Shown: piece by piece, positions 11,971 through 24,641 of the stretch
Layout: each line of letters starts with the position of its first letter
How positions within the stretch are numbered: the first letter of the stretch is position 1
DNA from: Marchantia polymorpha subsp. ruderalis
Lineage: Eukaryota > Streptophyta > Marchantiopsida > Marchantiales > Marchantiaceae
DNA length: 64,000 nucleotides
Assembly (NCBI GenBank): GCA_037833965.1
Contig: AP031351.1
Span: 11,172,501-11,236,500, forward strand
Reading direction: 5' to 3'
The notes under the pieces: generated by a model
Told to the model about the DNA's origin: nothing
Databases searched by the model: none
What the model saw: the letters and a program-made list of their open reading frames with translations, nothing else
Position numbers and translations under genes: made by a program

Positions 11971-13342
11971 AGCTTGCAGATCTGCATGATTGCTGATCAT
12001 TGTTGTCAACCCGTGATGTGGGCTTGCTCCACTTTGCCGTGCCGTAGATGCTCGAAGACAGAAGTGTGTTCGGATCGCAACAGAAGTTCCCTTGGCGACC
12101 TCAAGAGCAGATTCGGAGGCAGCTCCTCCCTACGGATGCGGTACAATACAGAGCAGATCCATACAGACCTTCGTTCTCACTGGGGCAAAATAGGATGTGG
12201 GAATTTGTCCCACTGCCATTGTCTAAGACGCGGAAGCCATCCGGGTGTCCTTTGTAGGGAAAAGTGGAAATCAGAAGCAGAGTTCCTTCTTAAGCAAAGA
12301 CCTCGTCAGGCCCGAATTGCTATACTGTACAATGATCCGGGCTCTACGCATACGTGAAGTACACACGCGTCGTTTGGTCGCTTGCGGGGTAAGGTGGCTC
12401 CACTACTGAATGACGCGGCGAGGGCCAGAGGGACGAGATGGCAATGATGTCCGTTCAGGCTTTCGACCGTTGGGGAGGGGGCGGGCATATTCAAACCCAT
12501 GATTTGGCGCCGAACTCAATCGGTCTAGAGTCTAGGCGTCATGAGAAGCAGCCGCGGCATTTCCGCAGCTCCTCGATTCCCATCGTGCCGAGGCTGCAGA
12601 CCATTTGCCGCTGCCCGCGCGCCTACGCGGAGAGTCCGTGGGTCCGTGCTACCAACCCGGCGTACAAAGGTGGCAGGCAGACTGACGGACTGCAGGCTGA
12701 GCCTCCCAGAGTCCGGACCACAGGCCGAGCCCGACCGCACGTCCTACCTGCAGGAATAGTCAACTACTGCAGCGAGAGGCACGGTGCCGGCACAGCCATC
12801 GTCGAGCCTTGTCGCTGTGGGCCCTCCCCTTCCATCCCTTTACTTTTTTTTCTCCATCGCCTCCTCCACCTCCTCACGACTCGACGATAATCCACAGAAA
12901 AGCCGGACTTCATGAACTTGATGAGGTGACCGCATCCTTCCACAGATCTCATAGAGGCTAAGAAGAGGACCAATTTCGGACCATTGCCGCGACTAATAGC
13001 TTGAGGTGGGCTTGAGACAAGACAGACAGAGAATGAGGGAGAGAGAAGTGAATCCACCGGCAGATAGACCAAAGGGGGCCGTTGGGAGAGTATAGTTCGA
13101 ATATCATGGCAATTAGACCTTGTTGCCAGGACACGCGTGGGCGCCGGAGCTAATCCCCACCCATATTTCTGGCAACCCGTCGATTCCATTTCATCTTGAG
13201 GTCTATACACATATATGTGCCACAATCTTGGCGTAGAATTCCAAATACTCCAGAAGCCCCCCAAAAAAGTATAACGATCAGTCAACAAGGAACATCTGCG
13301 TAAATCAACACCAAGAGCAACCCAACAAGGGCCTTTTTTCAT
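11971..13342. other. GC-rich island of unknown nature
   Basis: Base composition rises sharply compared with the flanks. Several overlapping frames occur on both strands; the longest with a real ATG is 192 codons on the minus strand (12764-13342), about 320 bp beyond the stop of the QWRF gene. No domain, signal peptide or conserved motif is visible, and the residues look like translated GC-rich noncoding DNA. It could belong to the 3' transcribed region of the QWRF gene or to a noncoding RNA. Confidence 0.35.
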
Positions 13343-13658
13343 GAAGATATTTTACATGACTACTGCTAAACATTGGACCCTGCCTTGCATGAGGAGAACA
13401 TTTATGTCTGGAAGTAGACATCACAAAGGACCGAGGAGGCCTCGTCTACGCAGCTCCATCATAGCCCACAGACTGCTCTCCATTTTCTACTCTTCTCGTT
13501 TCTAGTAAACAATGCATCCTCTGCACTTGCTTGGGGCTTCACAGTGTTGCACAAATGGACGAGCCAGAAATTTTCGTGCTTTTTACATAAAAAGCCCTCA
13601 CGTGTGCAGAAAAAACAAGCAGATCCTCATGGATACTTACACTAGTAAGCACTTTCTT
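13343..13658 (-). other. Probable 3' untranslated region of the QWRF gene
   Basis: Lies directly after the TAA stop at 13659-13661. No coding signal. The transcript end cannot be placed from the sequence. Confidence 0.4.
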
Positions 13659-16600
13659 TTAAGGTGAACTAAGCCGTACGAAATCCGATGCAGCCATGCC
13701 ACTATCCATGGAAGTTGCTAGAAGACGATTTTTCTCGTGTTGAAGCTGAACTAAGTGCGTGCTCAAACTGCGCTCCTCTATCTGCTCACAACAACCGATC
13801 CAGGTTAGCATCATCGACATTTTGACGAACAGATTTCGTTTAAGCATGACGGCGAAGGAAATGAGCTTGAGAAAAATGAACAGCCCCAAAACACTCACCT
13901 CTAATGAAGCTGCCGTAGACAATAAATCGCCACAGTCAGCAAGCAGAGCCCTTTCTTGTGCAGCCGTTTCTGCGAGTTTTGCAACTAATCCATCCATGCT
14001 CTGAGCCTGAAACCAAGAAGGGAATCGTGATGTCACATTCAAGCATTGAAGGAAAATATGTTCAATACTAAAAGGTCGTCACAATGATTGCCCCGAGTCA
14101 TACCTTGGGTAGCAAAGTTTTCACGGATAACTCAACGGCATTCATGACATCCACTGCAGAACCAAGCGCTTCCTTCACGGCCTGCACATCCGCCTGCAAT
14201 TACAACCATACGAGGATGAGAGAAAGAAGGTAAATATACGTCAACTGCCACCGATCTGGACAAAGGTTTGGCATATTTCATGGATTTTGTTAGAAAAGTA
14301 CCCTGGCACCTCCCGTAACAGGGACTCGAAGTATAGAGGCTTCTAAGGCTTCAATAACTCCAGAAAGAGCAGTTGAATGTTCCTGTTTCAAAGAAGACCA
14401 GTCCTGCAGAAGGGGAGCCTGCAGAAAGGACAATTGAGCAAATAATCAGATATACACATATTCGTGACACAAAGCAAAACCATCCACAACCTGCTTGCAT
14501 CCCATGATATCTTGAAAGGAGTTAAAAGATTCAAAAGTGTCAGGCTTGGCTATAAACACTAGCTAGCAATGGACTTCCATGACTTGACCTTTCAAGCCTT
14601 GCGGATATCAAGGAGATTGTGATAAAACAAACCTTACTGACAAGGACGGGGAACACCTCTGTGTCATAAAGTATCTTCCAACCCCATCTTCAGGCATAGA
14701 GAGTAATCTCAAAATTCTGAAGGGATTTTGCGGAGTGTGAACCAGTTCTAAACCGGACGAGAACAAATCTGGATATTCCAGATTTGTTTTCAATTTCATG
14801 TTATGCAAAATTTTTTGCATATCTATGCTATACGCTGCGAAGCAAGCATTGTATCTAAGGTCACGACACCAAACGATTTTTGCCATGTTCAAAACTCATT
14901 GACTACTTGGCGCATTTTAATTGCCCGTAAACATGGACTGGAAACAAGTTTTAATAGTAAGATCTCTGACTGGACAGACCATGCTTGTCACTGAAGCCAG
15001 ACACATACTAGAACCTGGACGGTCATGACTGCAGGGCAAAATAACTGCCATTTCAAACAGACCACTTCTAGGTCATGCGGGCTTGTCTAGATAGGCATTT
15101 CAAGCAGGGAACATATGAGCATCCCCTTGCTTTGACTGCACAACAATTACTAACCAAGGAAGCAAAATTTTTACAAACTTAGTAAGATATCTAATAGATT
15201 ACCTGATTAGATAGAATGGTGCTGAGTTTGTAGAAATGCTTTGCTTGCTGTAGTTTTATCCGTTGCATCGCAACAGAGGCCCGAAGCTCGGACGTTCTAA
15301 GCCAAACGCTGTACAATGACTTCTGCACAAGAGCAATGTAAGAGCAATATTCATGAGAACAAAGTAACATAAAGATTAGTTGCCAGTATAGTTCAATTTC
15401 AGAAACAGGTATATAAATGACTGACAAGCTCGGGAGAGAAGAAAGTACAAGCAGCAAAAGGCACGGACAAATATACAGTACGGAAACTTGATGGTCGTGG
15501 GACTGGTCATGTGCTACCTTTTCGTATTACAAAAATTAAACTTTTCTGAGTTATGAGGTGTATTTCACATGTTTCACCTCTAGCAAGACTGAGTGCTACG
15601 AGGCACTCCACGAAACACGCAAGGGAAATGACCAAGGCACGAAGAAACCCACGAAGATCGATTTTGAAAGAATTTGACCACTCCTTGCACTAGGAAATTC
15701 CATTCGGGTAAAAATCCCGGCAAGAATGATCGCGGTACCTTCGATTGATGCGATAAGAAGCAAAACCCAGACGATGCCACAAAGCAGCTATATAACACGA
15801 ACAGAAAAGTCAGGTACTAAAGTATGCGACAACATACCTCTGCAGCAGCTTTTTGTGAACTCAAAGCCGCATCCGCCCGGGCATTTATGAATCTCCACTG
15901 AAGGAATCGGTTGTGAAGAATTCGGAGGAAGAGAGCCTCCTCTTGCTGGCTCATTGCTTTCTTCCCTCGCAGCCGCAAATCTGTCCCTGAGATAATAGAA
16001 CTAGAAATAGAACTGGTTCGGCTGGCAACCGAACCATTTGCTGTCGGTGGCCTTGATCTCGTAGGGCTAGGCAAGCCTCGCAAAGGTGATGATCCACCTC
16101 TTCCACCACGAGCAGACGGAGAAACAGGTGGTTGAGGAGATGAAGAAATGGGCGTTATGGCTCTACCGGAGGAGAGAGACCATGCCGAGTTCGACGAGCT
16201 ATTTGCAATAGGAAATCCTAAGGTCGGAACTTTACGCCTTCCAGCCTTCAGGGCCGCGGCGAGATCTTGCTCAGACATCGAAGAACGCATTCGATCGCCC
16301 TCGGACAACCGTCGGGATCTTGCTTCGGCAGCTTGCCAAACGCGAGATGGCACGGTTGTGCCCCTGGTCGACGACGATGTCCTGGACCCCGTTGTGCCGG
16401 ATCCTCCTGATGAGACACTTTCGGAATCCGAAGCATTTTCACCCAAAGTAGACTGCGTGTCTGAACCAGCAAGCACCGTTTCCTGCGAGGAATGCCGGAC
16501 ATGACCCGCGGTGTCCCCCAAGACTCCATTTTCAGCTCCCAAGTTCGAGAACTCCTGCGCTGCACTTTTGGCCACGGGAACGCGGACTACAACGGGAGCG

Positions 16601-17679
16601 GGAGCGGGAGCGGGTGGAGGTGGTGGAGGCGGAGGAGGAGGAGGAGGAGGAGGAGGAGAAGGAGCATGACCATGAGCGGGGACGGGAGCAGGCGAAACTC
16701 GAGGCCTGCCGGTCCGTTCAGGAGTATTGTTCCGAGAATTCGGTCTCGAGGCAGAGCCGGCAGGCCCTTCGTTGATCGAGCGAGAGAAACTCCGGGCCGA
16801 ATTTATCAACGACGAGGTCGACGGCCGCACGGACCGTGAGGCGCTACTCGTGCCGGGGCGACCTTGCGACAGGATCGCGTTCGATCGATTGCTCAAAGAC
16901 CGCTCGCGCTCGCCGCTCAGATCCATGCTCCGTGTCATGGCGGCCGCACCTCCGAACACCTTGCCATTGCTGCTGCCGGGCCACCGCTGCAGGTCGGGCT
17001 TCGAGCGCATATGTTCAATTGGGCGTGAATTTTCCGACTGATCCGTGCTCTGCCGCCGCATGGGCGACCCCTTGCGAGGAGGAGGCCCGCCGGGGCTCGA
17101 ATCCGCGCCTCGGTGCACGCCATTGGCGGCCGGCTTCAAGGTGTGGTCGGGCGTCTTGGCCTCGTCGCCGTGCTCGCCCGACCGCATTTCGACGTTGCCA
17201 TGCGGGCCTTCGGGAATCTTGGACGGATGGCTCGACGGCCAGAGGCCCTCGGGGCGCGCGGCCGCGCGCGGCTTCACGCCCGGCCACACGCCCTCCGAGG
17301 GACTGGGCGCCGAGGCCACCACGGCCTTGGGCTCGGGGGGCGTCACGGGCGCAATCGAGGGCCACGGCCGGCGCCGCTCGGCCGACAGCGCCCGTTTGGG
17401 CAGCGGCGGATCGCCCGACATCGACCTCCCGAGGTTGGGCGACGGGTGGCGCCGCGCAGCGGCCGCGGCTTGAGCCGCAGCGGTGGCGGCCGCGGCCGCT
17501 GCCGTGGACGCGGTGGTGGCCGCTTTGTATCGCGAGGTGATCTCGCGATTCTTGGCCTTGCGCACGGTGCCATTGCCATTGCCATTGCTGGCCGAGCTCA
17601 CTCCCTTCTCCGGCTGTTCTTGCGGCTCGTGGCGCAGCGTCGCTGCAGGCGTCGACGACGAGGAGTCAGCGGCAACCAT
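13659..17679 (-). CDS. AUG8: QWRF-domain microtubule protein (augmin subunit 8 / EDE1 family)
   Basis: Six exons, complement(join(13659..13781,13899..14006,14104..14193,14302..14418,15203..15322,15838..17679)), all with GT-AG borders and consistent phase, give 799 aa. The N-terminal 580 or so residues are disordered and basic, rich in Ser, Arg, Pro and Ala, with a run of prolines (about residues 340-360), as in plant HAUS8-type proteins. The conserved region begins at LFLRILHNRFLQWRF (QWRF near residues 594-597) and continues through SLYSVWLRTSEL, the LSGVIEALEASILRVPV block, AVDVMNAVELSV and AQSMDGLVAKLAETAAQE. The family binds microtubules directly; AUG8 recruits the gamma-tubulin nucleator as part of augmin, and EDE1 acts in mitotic arrays. 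The start is the first in-frame ATG (17679); a GTG two codons upstream is not a credible start. Which paralogue it is cannot be told here. Confidence 0.93.
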
Positions 17680-20270
17680 GTTCACCTGCGCCGACCCTTG
17701 CCCTCGCGTCTTCTTCTAATCTCGTCTTCTTCTACACTAGTGCTGGACCTGTGCAGCTGCGGGTCGACAAGCTTTTCCTTCGAATTGCTCCTCTCGTCGC
17801 CTCCCATTGCACTACCCTCGGCCCCCTGCCCAATTTACATCCTCGCTGCGGCTAATCTGCTCCCGCCCTCGACATTGCATCTGCTGCCTCCATTGCCCGC
17901 TTCGCCGGCGCTCGCTACCCGTCTACGACTGCGCTCGCGCTCCCTCCCGCAGGTTCCATGACGGTGGATTCACAAAACTGTCAAGACGACGGGGCACATC
18001 ATCCAGAGCTGCTACCACTACGGCTATTACTGCTACTACTACTACTTCTTCTGCTAAATGCACTGCCCAGGCCCCGAGATCTGAAGACCTACCGCGAGTG
18101 CTTATGCCCACGCATTATATACAACTCTTCCACCAGAGGACCAGGCACCAAATTGCATTGTTCTTTGCGCTTCCACCCGTCCACGATGGTTCCGACCCGG
18201 CAGCGGCATTCTGTCAATCCTATCGGTCTCGGGAGACTGAAAAACACAGGTCAAGCCGCGACGAAGCTGAACTCATCCTCTCGCTGATACTAGCACCCCG
18301 CTTCAACCGAGCATCCTGAACATGAGCGCGTTCATCCGGCCAGTCACTCGGTCGGCCAGGTGAAGCTTCCAGCGTCACATGAATATAGATCTGCGCCGCA
18401 TGAAAATGACTAGTGCGAAGCTCCGTCCCTACAATCCTTCTCGTCCTGCTGCCATCCTCCAGGACCAGTACCTCTACCACACCCGACTATCCACTGCTCC
18501 ATCCTGCTAGTCGTGACATCAACAGATCTCCGCTCTGCTCAATCACTACTCAAAAACCAACGCGAATCCGGAGTCGATAGGCCGGACGGTCGGTCGATCA
18601 TAAACTACCGTAGAATAGAAGACTAGAAACACAAAGTACGTAAGTATTGTCGTCGAGTCGATGATGATGATGATATTGTTGATGGAGAAAGTGGTCCTCC
18701 TTCCCTTGTTTTCCAGTCACTTCCCCTCTCTTCCCGCGGCTGCTACCGCTCCCTCTGCTCCCCGAGATAGAGCTATCTATATCTAGCTTCTAGCTAGCTA
18801 GCTAGCTACGTCGTTTATTTGCATTGAGTGATTGATTGAACGATTGATTGCTTGATTCTTCATTCCTGTAGTCGTCCAAGCAGCAGCATGCACGAAAGGT
18901 TAGAGCTGGGCGCTGCAACGCAACGCAATGCAGTGGCAGTAACGCAAAGCCAAATGTACCACGCACTCACTACACACCTCTTCCCTGGAGACCAAACATG
19001 AAAGAGAAGAGCAGAGCAGAGCTGGTCACTCAGAACTCTCGCTCAGGTCAGGAAGGTCGGTCGGTCGGTCGGTCGGTCGGTCAGCAGCAGAGGAGCCAGC
19101 CAGCGAGCCAGCCCAGCCCAGCCCAGCCCAACCCAGCACACAGCGGAGCACAATAGCGATTCGGAGGAAAGAGAAAGAGGAGCTCGCGCTGGCCCAAGAA
19201 GAAGAAGCTTTGCTTGAACAAGGAAGGCGCTGCGGATTACGCAGAGCAGGGCAAGCAAGAGGGGAAGATGAGCATGAAGAAAGCCCGAGAGTGGGGCCTG
19301 GACTCTTGACACCCTTGCTGCCCTCCCCTGCCCTCCCCTCCCTCCCTCCCTCCTTCCACCCTTCCGTTTCTCTCACTCTCTCCGGATAGGACCCCCTCGC
19401 TCGCTCGCTCGCTCGCCTGTCACTTTCTGCTGCTCAGAGCTGCAGCTGCTGCTCGTCCTCGTCCCCGCGAGAGGAGCGAGATTAGCGCGTGGGCGTGCGT
19501 GCGCGCATGTTAACCCCCTCGTCGCTCTCTCTCGCCAACGTCTCTCTGCGGGTCAGTCGGCTTGCTAACTCCAGCCCTGAGCTTTCCCGTTCGAGTTTAA
19601 ACCCCCGGTGGACACCAGGCGGCTTCTTCTCTGTAAAGGTAACCGGCTACCGACAACGGAAGGAAGGAAGGACCGGAGGGACACTTGGAAGCCGCAGGAC
19701 TCGTAAACCCCGCAGTTCGAACATCTGGTTTGTCGTGTTCCCTACCTCCTGCCACGTCGACACCAACAACAACTTGCGGACAAGGACCAAGACATGCCAA
19801 CACCCTCTTCCCCTCTTTTCTCTCTCCTTTTCTTTCTCCCTCTTTTAGCTTTTCTCTTTCCCTCATGCCTGCCCTGCCCTGCCCTGCCCGGCCCGGCCCT
19901 TGTTGGAGGAAGTCTCTCGCGGCCAGCCCCCCAAGGAGCTAACCACTCTGTCACTTGGATCTAGCTCCTAATCTACGGGAAGAGGCGACGACGTTGAACG
20001 TACGAGTACTACGGTTGGGCCAGTGACTGTGGCCAACAATGTCGAGGCTCGAGGTCCGAGTCCGTCCAACCCCAACCACTGTAACGAACGTATCGGGAGG
20101 AGGGGGCCGGAGGGCTGCTTTCTTTCTTCCATTAGTTCGATAAAAAAAAGGCCCGGAGCAGAGCAATGATTTTCTGATGGCCATGAGTGCAGTACAACGG
20201 CTGCTGTTTTCTACGAGTTTTTCCCACCGTGCTATTTCGGGTGCTTTTGAGCTCAAATCTGGCCATTCAA
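17680..20270 (-). promoter_or_regulatory. GC-rich, microsatellite-rich leader and promoter region of the QWRF gene
   Basis: Upstream of the minus-strand start codon lie about 2.5 kb of C/T-rich (on plus) DNA dense in simple repeats: (CTAG)n near 18786-18809, (GGTC)7 at 19055-19082, (CCCAG)n near 19106-19130, (CCCT)n near 19325-19355, (CTCG)n at 19396-19416 and (CCCTG)n near 19866-19895. This suggests a long 5' untranslated region, perhaps with an intron, and a GC-rich promoter. Open frames on both strands are low-complexity by-products. The transcription start is not determinable. Confidence 0.45.
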
Positions 20271-23200
20271 TATCAGATACTGTACTGTAACTAACTTTCC
20301 CCTAAACTATACACCTAAAACTTGGTTGGAAGAAAAAGTTAAGCATGGACGCTTTATTCATGATTGGCCTTCCTTGGACAAAACTCTGAAGAAGATATTT
20401 CAATCTAGGATTTCCATCTGCGTATTTAATTCTCTCCACGCTTCAGAGGATTCATTGTCCTGAGAATGTTCATCAGCTGATGTGTCCCTTAGCTTTCTCT
20501 TGAGTGTATCTTCACTGAGTTGCAATTATCACAAATTTGCAACGTTGTGACAAGGGCAGTGATCTGAATACCAATCTATGGTTTCTTTTCGGATAGAGAT
20601 GAGTTTTCAAAATAAGTTTTCTCCTTTTATTCCAAATTGTAACTAGTGACTAAAATAAAACTTCTCAGGCAGTGCGTCTGCTTCCATATTAGACAATTTA
20701 GTTATTTTGAGAACTTCAGTGTTGTATATCATGTGTACACCGAACACCGTGTTGAGTACACAGTGGATAGATTATTAAAATAAAATAAAAACTCCATTGT
20801 TACCCAACTTTGAACCATGTGTTTGCTTTACATGTACTTCATCCTTAAACAATGTAAGGCGAGATGAACAAATTTGCATATTGGCAATATTATATACACA
20901 AGTTGACTGCCATGTATGAAGTACTAAAGATAGAGTTGTTACACGTGACCCATTTTCATTTGAGGATGTTTTCTCCCTCACATTAATGAAAGTGAAAATT
21001 AAAATTTTAGAATTAGACTTAAGTAAAATACATAAAAAAAATTCTGCAAAATCTGCATTCAAATCTTATCTCAAACTACGACAGTAATTTGTTGATAATC
21101 CTCACTTTGAAACGAAAAATTTTCATTCGTCAGATTATTAAAGAAATTTTTACATTACTTGATAATTTAGTATGAGATGATTGATTAGAATAAATAAGAT
21201 AGAAATTAAATTTTGAATTTTCAATACATGATCATTTCTAAATTTGAAATCCTTTTTTTCCCAATCAATATCAAATTTTATAAAAAAAATTCTCAATCTA
21301 GATTTGAAAGCTTTTCAGTGATATTGAAGCATGATGAAAATTTATGTTGAGATTCATAATATTCCTTGAATGCATGTATATCCTAAAAGAATAACCAGTA
21401 CACTGAAAGCTTGATGAAGATTTAGAGTGACACATAACTGACTTTTTTATTTATAGCCTTATATTCCCGAAAAAAAATTAAAAACATGAATATAGAAGGT
21501 AATTTTCTGACTTGTAATGTACTTTGATAAACATAATGATAAAAAAACAACAGATGTAACAGAGTACAATTTTTGTTCAAAAAAATGACACATTATTACA
21601 TTATCTTATCCTAATTCAATAGAATATGTTTGCATGTTGTTGAAGTTACCTACTATGTAAAAAATTACCAGTATAATTACTTTTCTCTTCTTATCAAGTT
21701 TTCTTTGATTCAGTATTGGGCTGATTATTGAAACTATCATTCTGCATGAGATATAGTAAATGGACCGAAAAGATCATCTTTGGAGAGTATTTGTAATACA
21801 TGTGTATTTCTGAAGATAATAAGTTATATTAACTAACAGTTTCAGTGGACGAATTCGTATTTCAAATGATTGAAAACGGTTGCTTTGTAGTCTAACTTCT
21901 TTTATTATACATCCCATCTACTGTTCTATAGTAAAGGTAATGTATTTCCAACTCTGTACCTCATAAGAACCTATTAAAGACATGAAAACGAATAGTTCTA
22001 GAGGACTGTTCCAGAAACAGAGCCCAACGACGTCATGTTATAAAAAAGATTCAAGCATAAATTTGGTTACAAATTATATTTCTTATTACAGTCCTAGTAG
22101 TTTTAACTACAGGTGGCTAAAGCTCAAATTATTTGCGCTACCCTTTTTTCCTACACCTTCCAAAACGTTCTCAGACATGGCTCACTGAATTGTTGTAGGT
22201 GTCAAATAAGTGCCAGCACACGTAACCAATCACAACATGACTAAGTCGTGGAGATCGCACTTTCGTACGAGACAGCTTTTGGTAAGAGTGCAATGGTATC
22301 TGGATTCATTCCTACGTAAAGAGTTCCTCCATGTATCCACTGTGAAACCGTTTGCACTTTATTTACGGAATCGTGTAAGGAAAACGGAGTTTGGTATCAT
22401 GGGATTAGGTAGAAGTTTGCTCTTCTTCATGTTATTCAGAAGGTTTCCCGGATTTCCATTCGTTTCTTCGCATTTGTCTCCCTTGTTCTATTAACCGTGT
22501 TCCTTCGGTTCCGAGACTCTTAACTGTCAGGCCATTCAAATAAGCGCAGTTGCATAAAGTCCACGAGAATCAAACTTTTGACTAAGATGAGCACGGACGG
22601 TCCAATGTGGAAGACCCGAACGCAAAACTTTGGTGTTGTGGTTGTACACACATTTCTTGACAGCTATGGACCATCACATGGCACGTGGAAGCATGCCCGG
22701 CCCTCCCAAATGGTGTATAGAAGAAGGGGACGAATTAAGTATGTTCCGAACACAACCAAAAAAAAACATTGTCCGGCCCCGTTGCGCGAAAATATGAAAA
22801 AGGCTCGGCACTATCAGACACGGCTTCTAATTATGACGTTGAAGTAGAGGAATGCATGCACATGAAGTTTAGGGTTTGGACCTTTCCAACTCCATCTTAC
22901 TTCTTTCCTAATATACAGCCAAAACTTACGGTTCTCGATTTCGGCAAGAAGTTGAAACTGCCAACTTTGACGGACTACGTCATTTTTTACCGATCGTCCG
23001 ATTTGCCCTACCGTCAGGGTGACGGACAAGCAAATCCCAACTTTTGTAAAGAATTCCTCACTACAGTCAGTGCCTCGGGCATTCAGGGCAAGGCTATACT
23101 GCAGAATTAAAGAGCTGATGAACAAACACTTTTAAGACAACGGGTGATACCTTCAGCGATGGAAACAAACTACGAAAATCTTACGGTGGATAAAAGAACA

Positions 23201-24180
23201 GTCCCTAGTCGTTTGCAATGTTGCGGTGGGGACAGGCAAACATCGTCTACACCAACATGCAATTTGAAAATCGGATTGACGCAGAGCACTAAGGACAGAC
23301 TGCGAGTCAAGTGGAACGTATGCAGCAGTGGAGTTTTGGTTCGAGTAGGTACATGATGATAGATTCGTAGGAGAGGGAGGCAGGGAGGCGAGATACCGAT
23401 AGATACAATGCGCACAACTTGATATTATACGGTAAAGAGGGTTGAGAATATCACAAAGTTGTTGCCTGTCCTCAGTGATCAGAGTACGACAACCCGCTTG
23501 TTACCGTTAGTATACACAAAATTTGAATTAATGACAGACGGTGTTGTCTGGTGCCGATCACGATAACGATCCGACCGAATGTTTCGGGAGCCAGAGACGG
23601 GACTGACGGACCGACGGCGTCGCATACTGGCAATAGGACTTTGGAAAGCACCCCCAAGCCCACGCTTTCCTTCGATTTCTGCCCTGTCGTCGGGCACCGA
23701 AGGAGAGAAGAAGAAGCTGCTTCAAAACAAAAATTAGGACCCAAAAAATCTTAATCTTACAGAAGACATTCTTATTGCTTCCCTTCCAAGAGAGGCGGAC
23801 TGTGGGCCTGGTCGCAGAGCAGGGCAGGGCCCAGCTCGTGCTCGTTTCCTGAAATCGAAACAAAGAATCACCTACACGATCCTAGCCTTACCTTGGGCTT
23901 CGTGATGGCTTGCTTTGACAGCCTCGTGTCTCGATTATTGGTACGTTTTCGGAGACTTGAGGCGGTTTCAGTGTACTGGCTGGTCTGCAACAACCACACC
24001 TTAACAGAATCCCGTCGTTCGGCACACGCCAACAAAGCACGAGTTTCTTTTAGAAGGTTCGGTGGCCACGATGATTCCCCGCACAACAGAGCAATATACG
24101 AAACCTTGCAAGGAAAACGGACATGAAATCTTTGGCACTTGGAGGCAGCACGCACGCCTGAAAGAGGATCCAATATGACA
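20271..24180. other. Intergenic region, no gene recognised
   Basis: The first 2 kb are AT-rich; 22.2-24.1 kb is of moderate GC. Frames of 70-116 codons occur on both strands (for example 22769-23110 plus and 22814-23125 minus, overlapping each other) without any family motif or splice-linked partner. Nothing can be supported. Confidence 0.4.
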
Positions 24181-24641
24181 TTTCTTTGTGCATTCAAAAT
24201 GATTACAATGCAGCTCATAAGCTAATCACTTGTAGACAAGAAGATAAGCCAGCTCCATGGCTGGATCTTTCTCTGCTAAGAACAGCCTGCAGGTGGACTT
24301 CGTCCATCTTACAGACACCAATTTCCAAGAGTACCAGCATTGCAGCAACCAGCAGATAGAGACTAATAATCATCCGCTTGAGACAGCGCTAACACTCTTA
24401 CATTCCCGAACCGTCCTGCTTAGGTACGCAAGACACGGCTGGCCCCGGCATTCGTATCCCTCACACCCCACTGCGACGAACTTGTCAGCCACAGGCACTT
24501 CTCGGCATTCAAGGGCATGGAGAAGATCGGGTGATCACTGGGTTCCTGCCACCAGCCCCGAGCCTTGATGTGCTAGGCAGAAGCAGGTGTGCCGACTTGC
24601 ATCCGTTCAGCTACACATGCGAAGGTTCACCAGGTGCACCC
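24181..24641 (-). other. Probable 3' untranslated region of TAF2
   Basis: Follows the TAF2 stop codon on the minus strand. No coding signal of its own; the polyadenylation site is not identified. Confidence 0.35.

Noticed and set aside
11974..12357. 127-codon plus frame
   Set aside because: Starts only at TTG, no motif, overlapped by another frame in the same direction.
12764..13342. 192-codon minus frame with a genuine ATG
   Set aside because: No domain or conserved motif; composition is that of translated GC-rich noncoding DNA; overlaps long frames on the other strand.
16836..17961. Long plus-strand frames of 142-282 codons
   Set aside because: They are antisense shadows of the GC-rich first exon of the QWRF gene, Arg/Pro/Ala-rich without any family signature.
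22769..23125. Frames of 113 and 103 codons on opposite strands of the same stretch
   Set aside because: Mutually overlapping, no motif, no splice partners; at most one could be real and neither is supported.
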